Assembly (NCBI GenBank): GCA_903919625.1
Contig: CAIXIZ010000331.1
Location: forward strand, 1 to 6,320
Length of the DNA: 6,320 nt
From: an uncultured Verrucomicrobiota bacterium
GTDB lineage: Bacteria; Verrucomicrobiota; Verrucomicrobiia; Opitutales; Opitutaceae
Direction of reading: 5' to 3'
The notes under the pieces were generated by a model, which was given only the letters and a program-made list of their open reading frames with translations, was not told where the DNA came from and did not search any database. A program made the translations under genes and the position numbers. Below are positions 1 through 6,051 of this stretch, in pieces; positions within the stretch are counted from its first letter, which is position 1; every line of letters begins with the position of its first letter.

Positions 1-308
1 ATGTCGGTGCCCTCCTTGAACACGATGGTGATGATCGAGAGCCCCTGGATGGACTCGGAGCGCAGTGACTCCTGGTTGCCGAGGCCGTTGACTGCGCTTT
101 CAATCGGACGCGTGACCAGGGTCTCGACCTGTTCGGGTGCGAGACCGGGTGCTTCAGTCTGCACCGTGACTTCGGGCGGCACAAAGTTGGGGAACACGTC
201 GAGCTTCGCATGCATGGCCACATAAAGGCCGTAGCCGAGCAACAGGCAGCCGAGCACCATGACGATGCCCCGATACCGGAGTGAAAAGTGGACGATGGCC
301 TGAAGCAT
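1..308 (-). CDS. Heavy-metal-type RND efflux permease (CzcA/CusA-like), N-terminal fragment
   Basis: Inner-membrane, proton-driven pump subunit of a tripartite efflux system. Only the first 102 codons are inside the window; the gene runs off the left edge. Translation from the ATG at 308-306 gives a short cytoplasmic start (MLQAIVHFSLRYRG), a first transmembrane helix at about residues 14-32, then a periplasmic stretch with LDVFPNFVPPEVTVQTEAPG, EQVETLVTRPIESAVNGL and GLSIITIVFKEGTD. These match the conserved start of the PN1 porter subdomain in the heavy-metal efflux (HME) branch of RND pumps: the 'APGL.PE.VE...T.PIE....G' block and the 'GLS..T..F..GTD' block. The gene begins 6 nt after the adaptor stop codon, so it is co-transcribed with it. 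A GGAGG lies 16 nt before the start, inside the end of the adaptor gene, which is rather far for a normal ribosome site. Metal specificity cannot be judged because the transport-channel residues lie outside the window. Confidence 0.93.
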   Translation of the reverse strand, partial: MLQAIVHFSLRYRGIVMVLGCLLLGYGLYVAMHAKLDVFPNFVPPEVTVQTEAPGLAPEQVETLVTRPIESAVNGLGNQESLRSESIQGLSIITIVFKEGTD

Positions 309-314
309 GGCGTG

Positions 315-1280
315 TCAGTCCCCGCCTCCGCCCAGCGCGCCCAGCACTTCGGTCGCGAGCAATTGCTGTGCCCCTGTCACCACCACCTTGTCATTCTCGT
401 CCACCACGCCGCCCGCCAGGGCGACGCCCTCGGGCACATTGCGCACGACTTCGACCAGGCGGCGCTCATAGCCGCCCTCGGCCGTCTTGACATAGACAAA
501 CACTCCGCCCTCGTGTCTCACGACCGCCCCTTGGGGGACTACGAATACTTTCTGCGGCTCGCCTCCTCCGGCAATGGTCGCACGCAATGCCGTGCCGGGC
601 GCCAGGGGTGCATCCCGCCAGAGCGCGAGGTAGCCGGCCCCTTGCGCCTGTGCGTCGGCGGACGGAGCGAGCCCCAGCACCTCGGCGTCATGCGTGGCGG
701 CGTCGCTGGTCAGCGTGCCAACCTTCACGGTCGCGGGCGCTTTCTCGGGCAGATCGCCGGGCAACAGATCAACGCGCACGAGTGCGGCTTCTCCCAATGT
801 AAGCGAGCGAACGAGTGCCGCAAAATCCGGCCGTTCGACCAGCGCCCGGCCCCACGCGGTGACGAGTTTGGCCCGCGCGGCGCTCAGCAATGCGGCATCG
901 CGCAAGGCCGCGGCCTCAGCGGTCTCGACTGCCTGCAACGTGGCGTTTTCACCCCCGTCGTAGAGCGACTTTGTCCGGTCAAATTCCTTCTTCGAACCGT
1001 CCGCCACCGCCCGTGCCGCCTTGATTTCCTCGGCCGCCGCGACCAGCAAAGCGGGGTCGAGCACGCGGCCATAGCCCTTTAGTTCGTTGGTGAGCGTGGC
1101 GAAGGCCGGATGGGCCACTGTGATCGGCAGGCCGGCCGCGGCGCTGCCTGCTTCAATTTTCGGGCTGTTATCGGGTTTCGGTGCCGCCGGGGCTTCGGGA
1201 CCGGACCGCGTGAGCCCGAACCAGGTGGCCGCGGAACCGAGGAGGAGGCCAATCAGCAGACCGGGAATGATTTTTTTCAT
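315..1280 (-). CDS. Periplasmic adaptor (membrane fusion) subunit of the RND efflux pump, compact form
   Basis: The 321-residue protein bridges the RND pump and the TolC-type channel. Residues about 4-22 form a hydrophobic N-terminal anchor or signal. A Pro/Ala-rich linker follows to about residue 50. Then come a short beta segment (ITVAHPAFATL, GYGRVLD), a two-helix hairpin at about 78-108 and 112-146, a beta-barrel-like region (about 160-240), and a membrane-proximal region with VVPQGAVV and VFVYVKTAEGGYERRLVEV. It ends with KVVVTGAQQLLATE, the usual adaptor C-terminal signature. Family members are typically about 350-450 residues. I do not see either half of the lipoyl (barrel-sandwich) domain that normally flanks the hairpin: the chain passes from GYGRVLD straight into helix and from the second helix straight into the barrel. 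Start at 1280 because its ATG overlaps the stop of the TolC gene (ATGA), implying translational coupling. It lies 6 nt before the permease gene. The adaptor role is well supported; the missing domain is inferred from reading the translation. Confidence 0.9.
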   Translation of the reverse strand: MKKIIPGLLIGLLLGSAATWFGLTRSGPEAPAAPKPDNSPKIEAGSAAAGLPITVAHPAFATLTNELKGYGRVLDPALLVAAAEEIKAARAVADGSKKEFDRTKSLYDGGENATLQAVETAEAAALRDAALLSAARAKLVTAWGRALVERPDFAALVRSLTLGEAALVRVDLLPGDLPEKAPATVKVGTLTSDAATHDAEVLGLAPSADAQAQGAGYLALWRDAPLAPGTALRATIAGGGEPQKVFVVPQGAVVRHEGGVFVYVKTAEGGYERRLVEVVRNVPEGVALAGGVVDENDKVVVTGAQQLLATEVLGALGGGGD

Positions 1281-2743
1281 GGTGATTTGGCGGTGGTGGC
1301 CGGCGCGCGCACCGCCGGGGCAAGCGCGTCGAGGTTGGCGATGGGGATTTGGAGCGCGTCCTCCAACTGACCGGCAGCCTGGATGGCCAGGCCCCCCGCC
1401 TCGACCAACGCCTGAGTTGCGGCGGCGAGTTCGAGCCGGGCATTTTGCAGTTCAAGCTGGTCGGCCACACCGGCGCGAATGCGTATCTCAACGTTGGCAA
1501 GCTGCGCTTGCAGCTCGGCCTGCACGCGCTCAAGGCTGGAGCTTTGCGCGGCGGTGGCGGTCTGGGTTGCTTCGGCGCTGTCAATTTCGGCGAGCACTTG
1601 CGCCTGCACGGCGGCGAACTGTGCGGCGGTCTCGTGGCGGTGCGCCTCGGCTTCGGCGAGCGGGCCTTCGTTGTGGTTGAACAGCGGCAGCTCGAGTGTC
1701 AGCGCGAGCGTCCACTTGCTCTGGCCCTGATCCCACTGGTATCCGGGGCCAAGGTGCAGTCCGGGATGCTGGCGCTCCACTTCCAATGCGACGGCCGACT
1801 CGGCCACAGCGTAGCGGGCGAGCGCGCTGAGCACGTCGGAGCGGGTTCGCAAAGCCTGGCTGCGTAAAAGCGCGAGGCGCTCAGGTGTAATCCCCCCGCG
1901 CCCGGGGCTTTCATACAGGCGGATGTCGAGCGTGGTGGTGGGCACGCCAAGCGTTTGGGCGAGTCGTTGGCGGGCAGGCGCGATCTGGCCCGCCGCCTCC
2001 ACGGAGGCAATCTCCGCCTTGGTCAGCGCGAGCCGGGCGGCGGCGACATCGGTGGCGGTGGCGGCACCGGCGGCGCGGCGCTGTTCCACCAGCGCGAGAA
2101 TTTGCCGGCATGCCTCCTCCTGCGCGCGCACCTGCTTTGCCCGGTCACCGGCGAGCGTGAAGTCGTTGCACGCGCGGCGCAACTCGCCGCGCACCTGCCA
2201 CGCAGCGGCGAAGACGGCCTGCCGTGCGGCCTCGGCGTTCAACCGCGCGACCTCGGCGCGGCGGTCGCGCTGGACCGCGGGTTCAAACGCGAAGTCCAGT
2301 CCGATGGCGGGGAGCCAGGGCGAAGCGCCACCGGGGTTGGAACTGAAACCGGGCGTGAGGGTGAGCGTGGGATTGGGCCGTGCGACCGCGGTTTTCTGCG
2401 CGGCCTGGGCGGACTCCCATTGTGCCCGGGCCACGTCGAGCGTCGGATTGAAATAAAACGCGACCCAGCAAAGCGTCTCGAAATCCCACTCGACGGACCG
2501 CCCGCCGGAAAAATCCTTCTGCAGATTTTCGGTGAGAAATTTCCTCAGGCCGGGGTCTTCGAGCGAGCGCGCCTCGAGTTCGGCGGCGGATTTTTCGGGC
2601 GCAAGCGCCTTTGCCTGATAATGCGCATAATCATGGTGCGCACAACCGGCCAGCGCTAAAACCGACACGGTAAAGGACAAGACCACCGGCCGAACCCCAC
2701 GCCAGAGCGGCAGGACGCAGGTTATCGGGCCAGGGAGGGACAT
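1277..2743 (-). CDS. TolC-family outer-membrane efflux lipoprotein
   Basis: Outer-membrane channel of the pump, 488 residues from the ATG at 2743. The lipobox LAGC (Cys34) follows the hydrophobic stretch VVLSFTVSVLALAG, so the mature protein should be lipid-anchored, as in CusC/OprM-type channels. The rest is two long alpha-helical, Ala/Gln/Glu-rich repeats typical of the OEP domain. The first contains FYFNPTLDVARAQWESAQ and VARPNPTLTLTPGF; the second contains LGPGYQWDQGQSKWTLAL followed by LELPLFNHNEGPLAEAEAHR, the characteristic 'LPLFN.N.G....A.A' segment. Length is normal for the family. An in-frame ATG at 2770 would add nine residues; neither start has a ribosome site. I prefer 2743 because it gives the shorter lipoprotein signal, but this is not decided by the sequence. 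The stop overlaps the adaptor start by 4 nt. Upstream, 72 nt separate it from the stop of the propeller gene, with no clear terminator. Confidence 0.93.
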   Translation of the reverse strand: MSLPGPITCVLPLWRGVRPVVLSFTVSVLALAGCAHHDYAHYQAKALAPEKSAAELEARSLEDPGLRKFLTENLQKDFSGGRSVEWDFETLCWVAFYFNPTLDVARAQWESAQAAQKTAVARPNPTLTLTPGFSSNPGGASPWLPAIGLDFAFEPAVQRDRRAEVARLNAEAARQAVFAAAWQVRGELRRACNDFTLAGDRAKQVRAQEEACRQILALVEQRRAAGAATATDVAAARLALTKAEIASVEAAGQIAPARQRLAQTLGVPTTTLDIRLYESPGRGGITPERLALLRSQALRTRSDVLSALARYAVAESAVALEVERQHPGLHLGPGYQWDQGQSKWTLALTLELPLFNHNEGPLAEAEAHRHETAAQFAAVQAQVLAEIDSAEATQTATAAQSSSLERVQAELQAQLANVEIRIRAGVADQLELQNARLELAAATQALVEAGGLAIQAAGQLEDALQIPIANLDALAPAVRAPATTAKSP

Positions 2744-2815
2744 GAGATGTGCTTGAAAGAAACCGCCCATCCGGGCACGCCATGATAGGCGGCCCGAATC
2801 TTGGCCTAAACAGGC

Positions 2816-4024
2816 TCAGCGGCCAATCGCGATGAGGTCAAGGAAGGCCGGACCGCCGCCACGGCCGCCACGGGCTCCACGGCCAGGTCCGCGCGCCCCG
2901 GGTTGCCCCCCGGCTGGTGCATTGGCATCCGCCAGTGCCGGGGCGGCCGGGGCTGGTGAAGCAGCTGCGGAAGCGCTGGCGGTGGCCGCAGGAGCTGCCG
3001 CCGGTGCAGGTGGCATGGCTTCGGTGGTAATCACGATGACCCGGTTGTTTTTGGTGTCGAGCGTGAGGGTCTTGGCGCCGGACTTGGTCGCCACCGTCTG
3101 CTCGATCTCGAAGCTGGTCGGGCTGTTTTCCTTGATGACCGAAAGCGTGCCGCTGCCACCACCGCTGGAACTAAAGGCCTCCATGGTCGCCGGGTTGAAC
3201 ACCCCGCCGTCCGAACCGCCGCCGAGGGGGAGACTCGTGATGATTTTGCCGTCGGCCGCACTAAGAATGACACAGGTGCCAGGTGCCGGCGCGCGGCACA
3301 TGGCGAAAAGGATGCCGTTTTTGACATCGAAGGCGAGTCCGGCGGGAGTGGTGCCCTTGCTGCTCAGATCGTATTGACCGGTGACCTTGAGCGTTTTGGC
3401 GTCCACTACCGCGATAGAACCCTGGTTTTCCACGTCAATGTAAACCTTGCCCTTGCCGTCGCTGGCGGCCTGCTCTGGCGCTGCGACCCCATTGCCACTG
3501 CCAATGTCTGCGATGGTGCCGACAATGGCTCCGTCCTCTGGATTGATCACCGTCACGTTCGGCGTGCCATGGCTCAGGATCCAGACCCGCTGCGTGGCCG
3601 GCTCAAAAAATATGCCGTCGGAGCTGCTCTGCACCTGGATGGTCTTGATGGTGGCGAGCGTCTTGGTATCCCACATGACGACCGGATTGCCGCTGCAAAA
3701 TCCGTGTCCAGACTTCGGGTCAACGACCGCGCCGTGCGAGCGGGCATTGGGAACTTTTCCAGCCTCCTTGAGCGTGTCGAGGTCGAAGACAAGCACATCG
3801 GTGCCGCGCGGGACGTACAGCTTACGGCCGTCATTGTCGGCAAAGACGTAGTCCAGTCCGCCCGTGCCCGGAAACTGGGCCGTATTCAACACCTTATATT
3901 GATTGGCGCCGGCCACGGCCGGAGCCGTCGCCGGAGAATTCTGGGCAAAGCCAGCCGACACGAACAGAGCAGAAACAACCACCAACAGGTGGCGGCGAAG
4001 GGAACAGACTGAGGGATGATGCAT
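2816..4024 (-). CDS. Secreted YncE/YVTN-type beta-propeller protein with Ala/Pro and Gly/Arg-rich C-terminal insert
   Basis: Predicted exported protein of 402 residues. Residues 1-27 form a signal peptide: charged CSLRRH, hydrophobic LLVVVSALFVSAG, likely cleavage after GFA. The body (about 42-335) is a repeat of four-stranded blades marked by YVPRGTDVLVFDLDTLK, VVMWDTKTLATIK, VTVINPEDGAIVG and IAVVDAKTLKVTG, the pattern of YVTN/YncE-type propellers. Residues about 336-392 are low-complexity: first Ala/Pro/Ser, then Gly/Arg-rich (GARGPGRGARGGRGGG). A final strand, AFLDLIAIGR, probably closes the last blade. Substrate or partner is unknown; propellers of this kind serve mostly as binding scaffolds. 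The frame stays open to an ATG at 4114, but that would overlap the lipoprotein gene and put about 30 non-signal residues before the signal peptide, so the start at 4024 is preferred. No Shine-Dalgarno is seen. It lies 64 nt after the lipoprotein stop and 72 nt before the TolC start. It is clearly paralogous to the protein encoded at 4913-5974. Confidence 0.88.
   Translation of the reverse strand: MHHPSVCSLRRHLLVVVSALFVSAGFAQNSPATAPAVAGANQYKVLNTAQFPGTGGLDYVFADNDGRKLYVPRGTDVLVFDLDTLKEAGKVPNARSHGAVVDPKSGHGFCSGNPVVMWDTKTLATIKTIQVQSSSDGIFFEPATQRVWILSHGTPNVTVINPEDGAIVGTIADIGSGNGVAAPEQAASDGKGKVYIDVENQGSIAVVDAKTLKVTGQYDLSSKGTTPAGLAFDVKNGILFAMCRAPAPGTCVILSAADGKIITSLPLGGGSDGGVFNPATMEAFSSSGGGSGTLSVIKENSPTSFEIEQTVATKSGAKTLTLDTKNNRVIVITTEAMPPAPAAAPAATASASAAASPAPAAPALADANAPAGGQPGARGPGRGARGGRGGGPAFLDLIAIGR
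2849..3013 (-). other. Low-complexity Ala/Pro then Gly/Arg-rich coding segment
   Basis: This part of the propeller gene encodes about 55 residues, starting with repeated Pro/Ala and Ala/Ser runs and changing to Gly/Arg with RGG-like triplets. It is very GC-rich and sits between the last recognisable propeller strand pair and a terminal strand (FLDLIAIG). The paralogue at 4913-5974 has only a short loop here (residues about 321-338, containing GARGRQAAAPG), which is the same composition in miniature. The segment therefore looks like an expanded loop in the closing blade rather than an added domain. It is probably disordered. Confidence 0.7.
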
Positions 4025-4088
4025 GGGAATGGGGGTTATGACCTGCATATATGGCAGATCGTACATTACGAGATGATTATGCCGCAAC

Positions 4089-4733
4089 TCATGGGAAGAC
4101 CTTCTCCAGATCATCCACTTGGTCGAGCAGCCGCTTCACCAGCGCGCCAGTCTCCTTCAGATCTGTGGTTTTTTCGAGCTCGGACACCGTGGCGCCGAAG
4201 TCCGCGGCGGGTTTTGCCCCCTTCGGTTTCTGCAGCTCGAGCAGTAGCCGCGCTTTGTCCCACATGGCACGGACTGCAGTGACGGCAATTTTAACCTGGG
4301 CCGGGTCGGTTTTGTCCACTTTGATCGCCAGATCGCGACCGACATAATCAAGCAACGACACTTCCACCGGAACCGACGGGCCAAAGCTGCGGCTGGCTTC
4401 GGTCGCGAGGCGGGTCAGCTCATTGGCCGATGCCATCGCCGCAAGCCGGTCCTTGGCCGTCACCGTCTTTTCGAGGTCGGCGGCAGCCGTCGTAAACGCC
4501 GTCAGGTCAGCGGCGCCAACGATGCCAGTGAGCTTGCCCAGACCGGTTTTGATTTCAGCCACCCCAACCTGGGCCTTGGTCCAATCTTGGAGCGCGCTGT
4601 GGTCATAGACCCCCTCGGCCGATTCGCCGAAATCGGCGAGCGGGGCCGGCACCTTGGACTCCTCCCTTTCATCTTCACAACCGGACAGCAGCAGCAAACT
4701 GAACAGGCCGACCAGGATATATTTGAGTTTCAT
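4089..4733 (-). CDS. Unrecognised small helical lipoprotein
   Basis: I do not recognise the family. The 214-residue product starts with MKLKYILVGLFSLLLLSGC, a clear lipoprotein signal with lipobox LSGC and lipidated Cys19. The acidic EDEREE follows immediately. The mature part is predicted almost wholly helical, with segments at about 45-70, 74-92, 94-114, 143-167 and 178-210, and a short less regular stretch (FGPSVPVEVSLLDYVG) in the middle. This suggests a helical bundle of about 20 kDa in the periplasm, anchored to a membrane. Cys19 is the only cysteine and there is one His (residue 45), so no obvious metal-binding cluster or heme site is visible. It is the first gene of the minus-strand run and lies next to the divergent promoter region; a periplasmic accessory role to the pump or the propeller proteins is inference from position only. 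No Shine-Dalgarno is visible before the ATG at 4733. Confidence 0.85.
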   Translation of the reverse strand: MKLKYILVGLFSLLLLSGCEDEREESKVPAPLADFGESAEGVYDHSALQDWTKAQVGVAEIKTGLGKLTGIVGAADLTAFTTAAADLEKTVTAKDRLAAMASANELTRLATEASRSFGPSVPVEVSLLDYVGRDLAIKVDKTDPAQVKIAVTAVRAMWDKARLLLELQKPKGAKPAADFGATVSELEKTTDLKETGALVKRLLDQVDDLEKVFP

Positions 4734-4824
4734 AAGAAGTGGGATGAGGTTGACTTGGGCAGGTGAAACCGGCGGCCAGCCGCGCCTATTCCCGCCATCT
4801 TACCTGTCCCACCATTACGCGAGC

Positions 4825-4871
4825 ATGACGACCAATGATATTAATTTGGCCTTTGTCCGAGGGGTCGTCAT
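4825..4871. promoter_or_regulatory. Perfect 9-bp inverted repeat in the divergent promoter region
   Basis: ATGACGACC at 4825-4833 is the exact reverse complement of GGTCGTCAT at 4863-4871, with a 29-bp spacer. It lies in the 179-bp intergenic region between the divergently transcribed lipoprotein gene (start 4733) and the plus-strand propeller gene (start 4913). The spacer contains the AT-rich core ATGATATTAATTT. Paired half-sites in such a position suggest a regulator acting on one or both promoters. The binding protein is unknown; the response regulator beginning at 6052 is one candidate. A chance repeat of this length is possible, so confidence is moderate. Confidence 0.4.
4838..4866 (-). 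promoter_or_regulatory. Possible weak promoter for the minus-strand operon
   Basis: Read on the minus strand, TAATAT (4843-4838) resembles a -10 box. Seventeen bases upstream the hexamer is GACCCC (4866-4861), a very poor -35 box. One arm of the inverted repeat (4863-4871) would cover that -35 position and the other (4825-4833) would lie around the transcription start. A good -10 with a poor -35 is typical of an activator-dependent promoter, but sigma-factor preferences in this organism are unknown. I found no equally good candidate on the plus strand for the gene at 4913. Confidence 0.22.
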
Positions 4872-4912
4872 CTTTCCGTAATCATCAATCCCCTACCCTC
4901 CCCCTTTAACCT

Positions 4913-5974
4913 ATGAAAAACACCCTCCGTTTGCTTGCCCTCATTCTCCCCATGGCGGCCACTCCGCTTTTTGGCGCCGACGCTCCCGCTGCTTCCGGCC
5001 CTTACTCCCTACTGAAAACCATCGACCTTCCCACCGCCGCGACCAGCTGGGATTATCTGACGGTCGATTCGGACAGCCACCGCCTGTATGTATCCAATGG
5101 CAACAGTGTCATCGCCATCGACACCGAGAAAGATGCGGTGGCCGGCCAGGTGGACGAAACCACCGGGGTCCATGGCTTCGCGGTTGCGCCCAAGCTGGGC
5201 CGTGGTTATTCCAGCAATGGTCGCAGCAACAACGTCAGTGTGGTGGACCTGAAAACCCTGAAAACCGTCTCGAAGGTGGACACCGGCCAAAACCCCGACT
5301 GGATCATGTTTGAGCCGACCCAGGGCGAAATTTACACGTTCAATGGCCGGAGCAATGACTCCACCGTGTTCAATGCGGAGACAGGCAAGGTCGTCGCCAC
5401 CATCCCGCTCGGTGGCAAGCCGGAGACCGCGATGGCCGACCCGAAAACGGGCCGCATCTATGACAACATTGAGGACACCAATGAGCTCGTCGCCATCGAC
5501 ATCAAGACCCACACGGTCGCTGAGCGCTGGCCCATCGCACCGGGGAAAGCGGCCTCCGGTCTGGCGATTGATCTGGCCCACCAGCGGGTCTTCCTGGGCT
5601 GCGGCGACACGAACACGATGGTGATGCTGGATTACACCAAGGGCAAAGTCGTCGCCTCCGTGCCCATCGGCGCCGGGGTTGACGCCTGTTCCTTTGACCC
5701 GGGCACGCAGTTCGCCTTCAGTTCCTGTGGCGGCGCGGGCACGGTGACCATTGCCCATGAAGATGCGCCGGACAAACTCACGGTCGTCCAGACGCTGGCG
5801 ACGGCGCGCGGAGCCCGCACGATGACCATCGACACCGCCACCCACAAAATCTACCTCGCCGCCGTGAACTACGCCGGCGCCGCCCCGGCCTCCGGCGCCC
5901 GTGGCCGCCAGGCGGCCGCCCCCGGCAGCTTCCATATCCTGGTCTACGGGATGGAGGCGCCGGCCAGGAAATAA
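4913..5974 (+). CDS. Secreted YncE/YVTN-type beta-propeller protein (paralogue of the one at 2816-4024)
   Basis: The 353-residue protein has a signal peptide at residues 1 to about 23 (MKNTLRLLALILPMAATPLFGA), cleaved near FGA/DA. The remainder is a run of propeller blades with repeated 'G.VYD/VVDLKTLK' elements: RLYVSNGNSVIAID, NNVSVVDLKTLKTVSK, DSTVFNAETGKVVATIPLGG, ELVAIDIKTHTVAERW and MVMLDYTKGKVVASVPIG. It closes with the strand SFHILVYG. It aligns by eye along its whole length with the minus-strand propeller, for example 'FDPGTQFAFSSCGGAGTVTI' against 'FNPATMEAFSSSGGGSGTLSV'. Three cysteines (230, 259, 272) lie close together in the later blades; only the minus-strand paralogue's own, differently placed cysteines exist there, so a disulfide specific to this copy is possible. 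Location is periplasm or beyond; ligand is unknown. No Shine-Dalgarno precedes the ATG, only a pyrimidine-rich leader. It is monocistronic, judging from the strong palindrome 33 nt after the stop. Confidence 0.9.
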   Translation: MKNTLRLLALILPMAATPLFGADAPAASGPYSLLKTIDLPTAATSWDYLTVDSDSHRLYVSNGNSVIAIDTEKDAVAGQVDETTGVHGFAVAPKLGRGYSSNGRSNNVSVVDLKTLKTVSKVDTGQNPDWIMFEPTQGEIYTFNGRSNDSTVFNAETGKVVATIPLGGKPETAMADPKTGRIYDNIEDTNELVAIDIKTHTVAERWPIAPGKAASGLAIDLAHQRVFLGCGDTNTMVMLDYTKGKVVASVPIGAGVDACSFDPGTQFAFSSCGGAGTVTIAHEDAPDKLTVVQTLATARGARTMTIDTATHKIYLAAVNYAGAAPASGARGRQAAAPGSFHILVYGMEAPARK

Positions 5975-6006
5975 ACCGGCTGCATTTTTTGCCGGAGTTT
6001 GGAATC

Positions 6007-6035
6007 ATGGCTCCGGGAAATTTTCCCGGAGCCAT
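6007..6035 (+). terminator. Perfect 29-nt palindrome, likely terminator of the propeller gene
   Basis: ATGGCTCCGGGAAA at 6007-6020 is mirrored exactly by TTTCCCGGAGCCAT at 6022-6035 around a single central T. As RNA it would form a stem of about 13 bp with a 3-nt loop, followed by the T-rich but interrupted TTTACGTTT. It starts 33 nt after the stop codon at 5974, a normal place for an intrinsic terminator, though the U-tract is poor. It ends only 16 nt before the response-regulator start at 6052, so a role in that gene's leader or as an operator is an alternative. Confidence 0.6.
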
Positions 6036-6051
6036 TTACGTTTCACCCGCC

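Noticed and set aside
288..1082. Plus-strand open frame of 264 codons opposite the adaptor gene
   Set aside because: It is antisense to a clearly recognisable adaptor, and its translation shows no family features and an Arg/Gly/Cys/His-heavy composition typical of a shadow.
1271..1277. Run of seven A residues (minus strand) right after the adaptor start codon, a possible slippage site
   Set aside because: It encodes the ordinary Lys-Lys of a signal sequence, and the frame continues correctly into the adaptor; no alternative frame product is evident.
1955..2659. Plus-strand open frame of 234 codons opposite the TolC gene
   Set aside because: It lies inside the TolC coding region on the other strand, with no recognisable motifs and no ribosome site or promoter.
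4025..4114. Upstream extension of the minus-strand propeller gene to an ATG at 4114
   Set aside because: It would overlap the end of the lipoprotein gene by 26 nt and place 30 residues ahead of an otherwise normal signal peptide. Start at 4024 is simpler.
5009..5935. Long open frame (308 codons) on the minus strand opposite the plus-strand propeller gene
   Set aside because: It lies wholly antisense to a well-supported gene. Its product is rich in Gly, Arg, His and Val without domain pattern or signal, as expected from a GC-rich shadow frame.
5976..5995. CCGGC/GCCGG hairpin with a 10-nt T-rich loop just after the propeller stop
   Set aside because: The 5-bp stem is short and the T-run is in the loop rather than after the stem; the perfect palindrome at 6007-6035 is a better terminator candidate.
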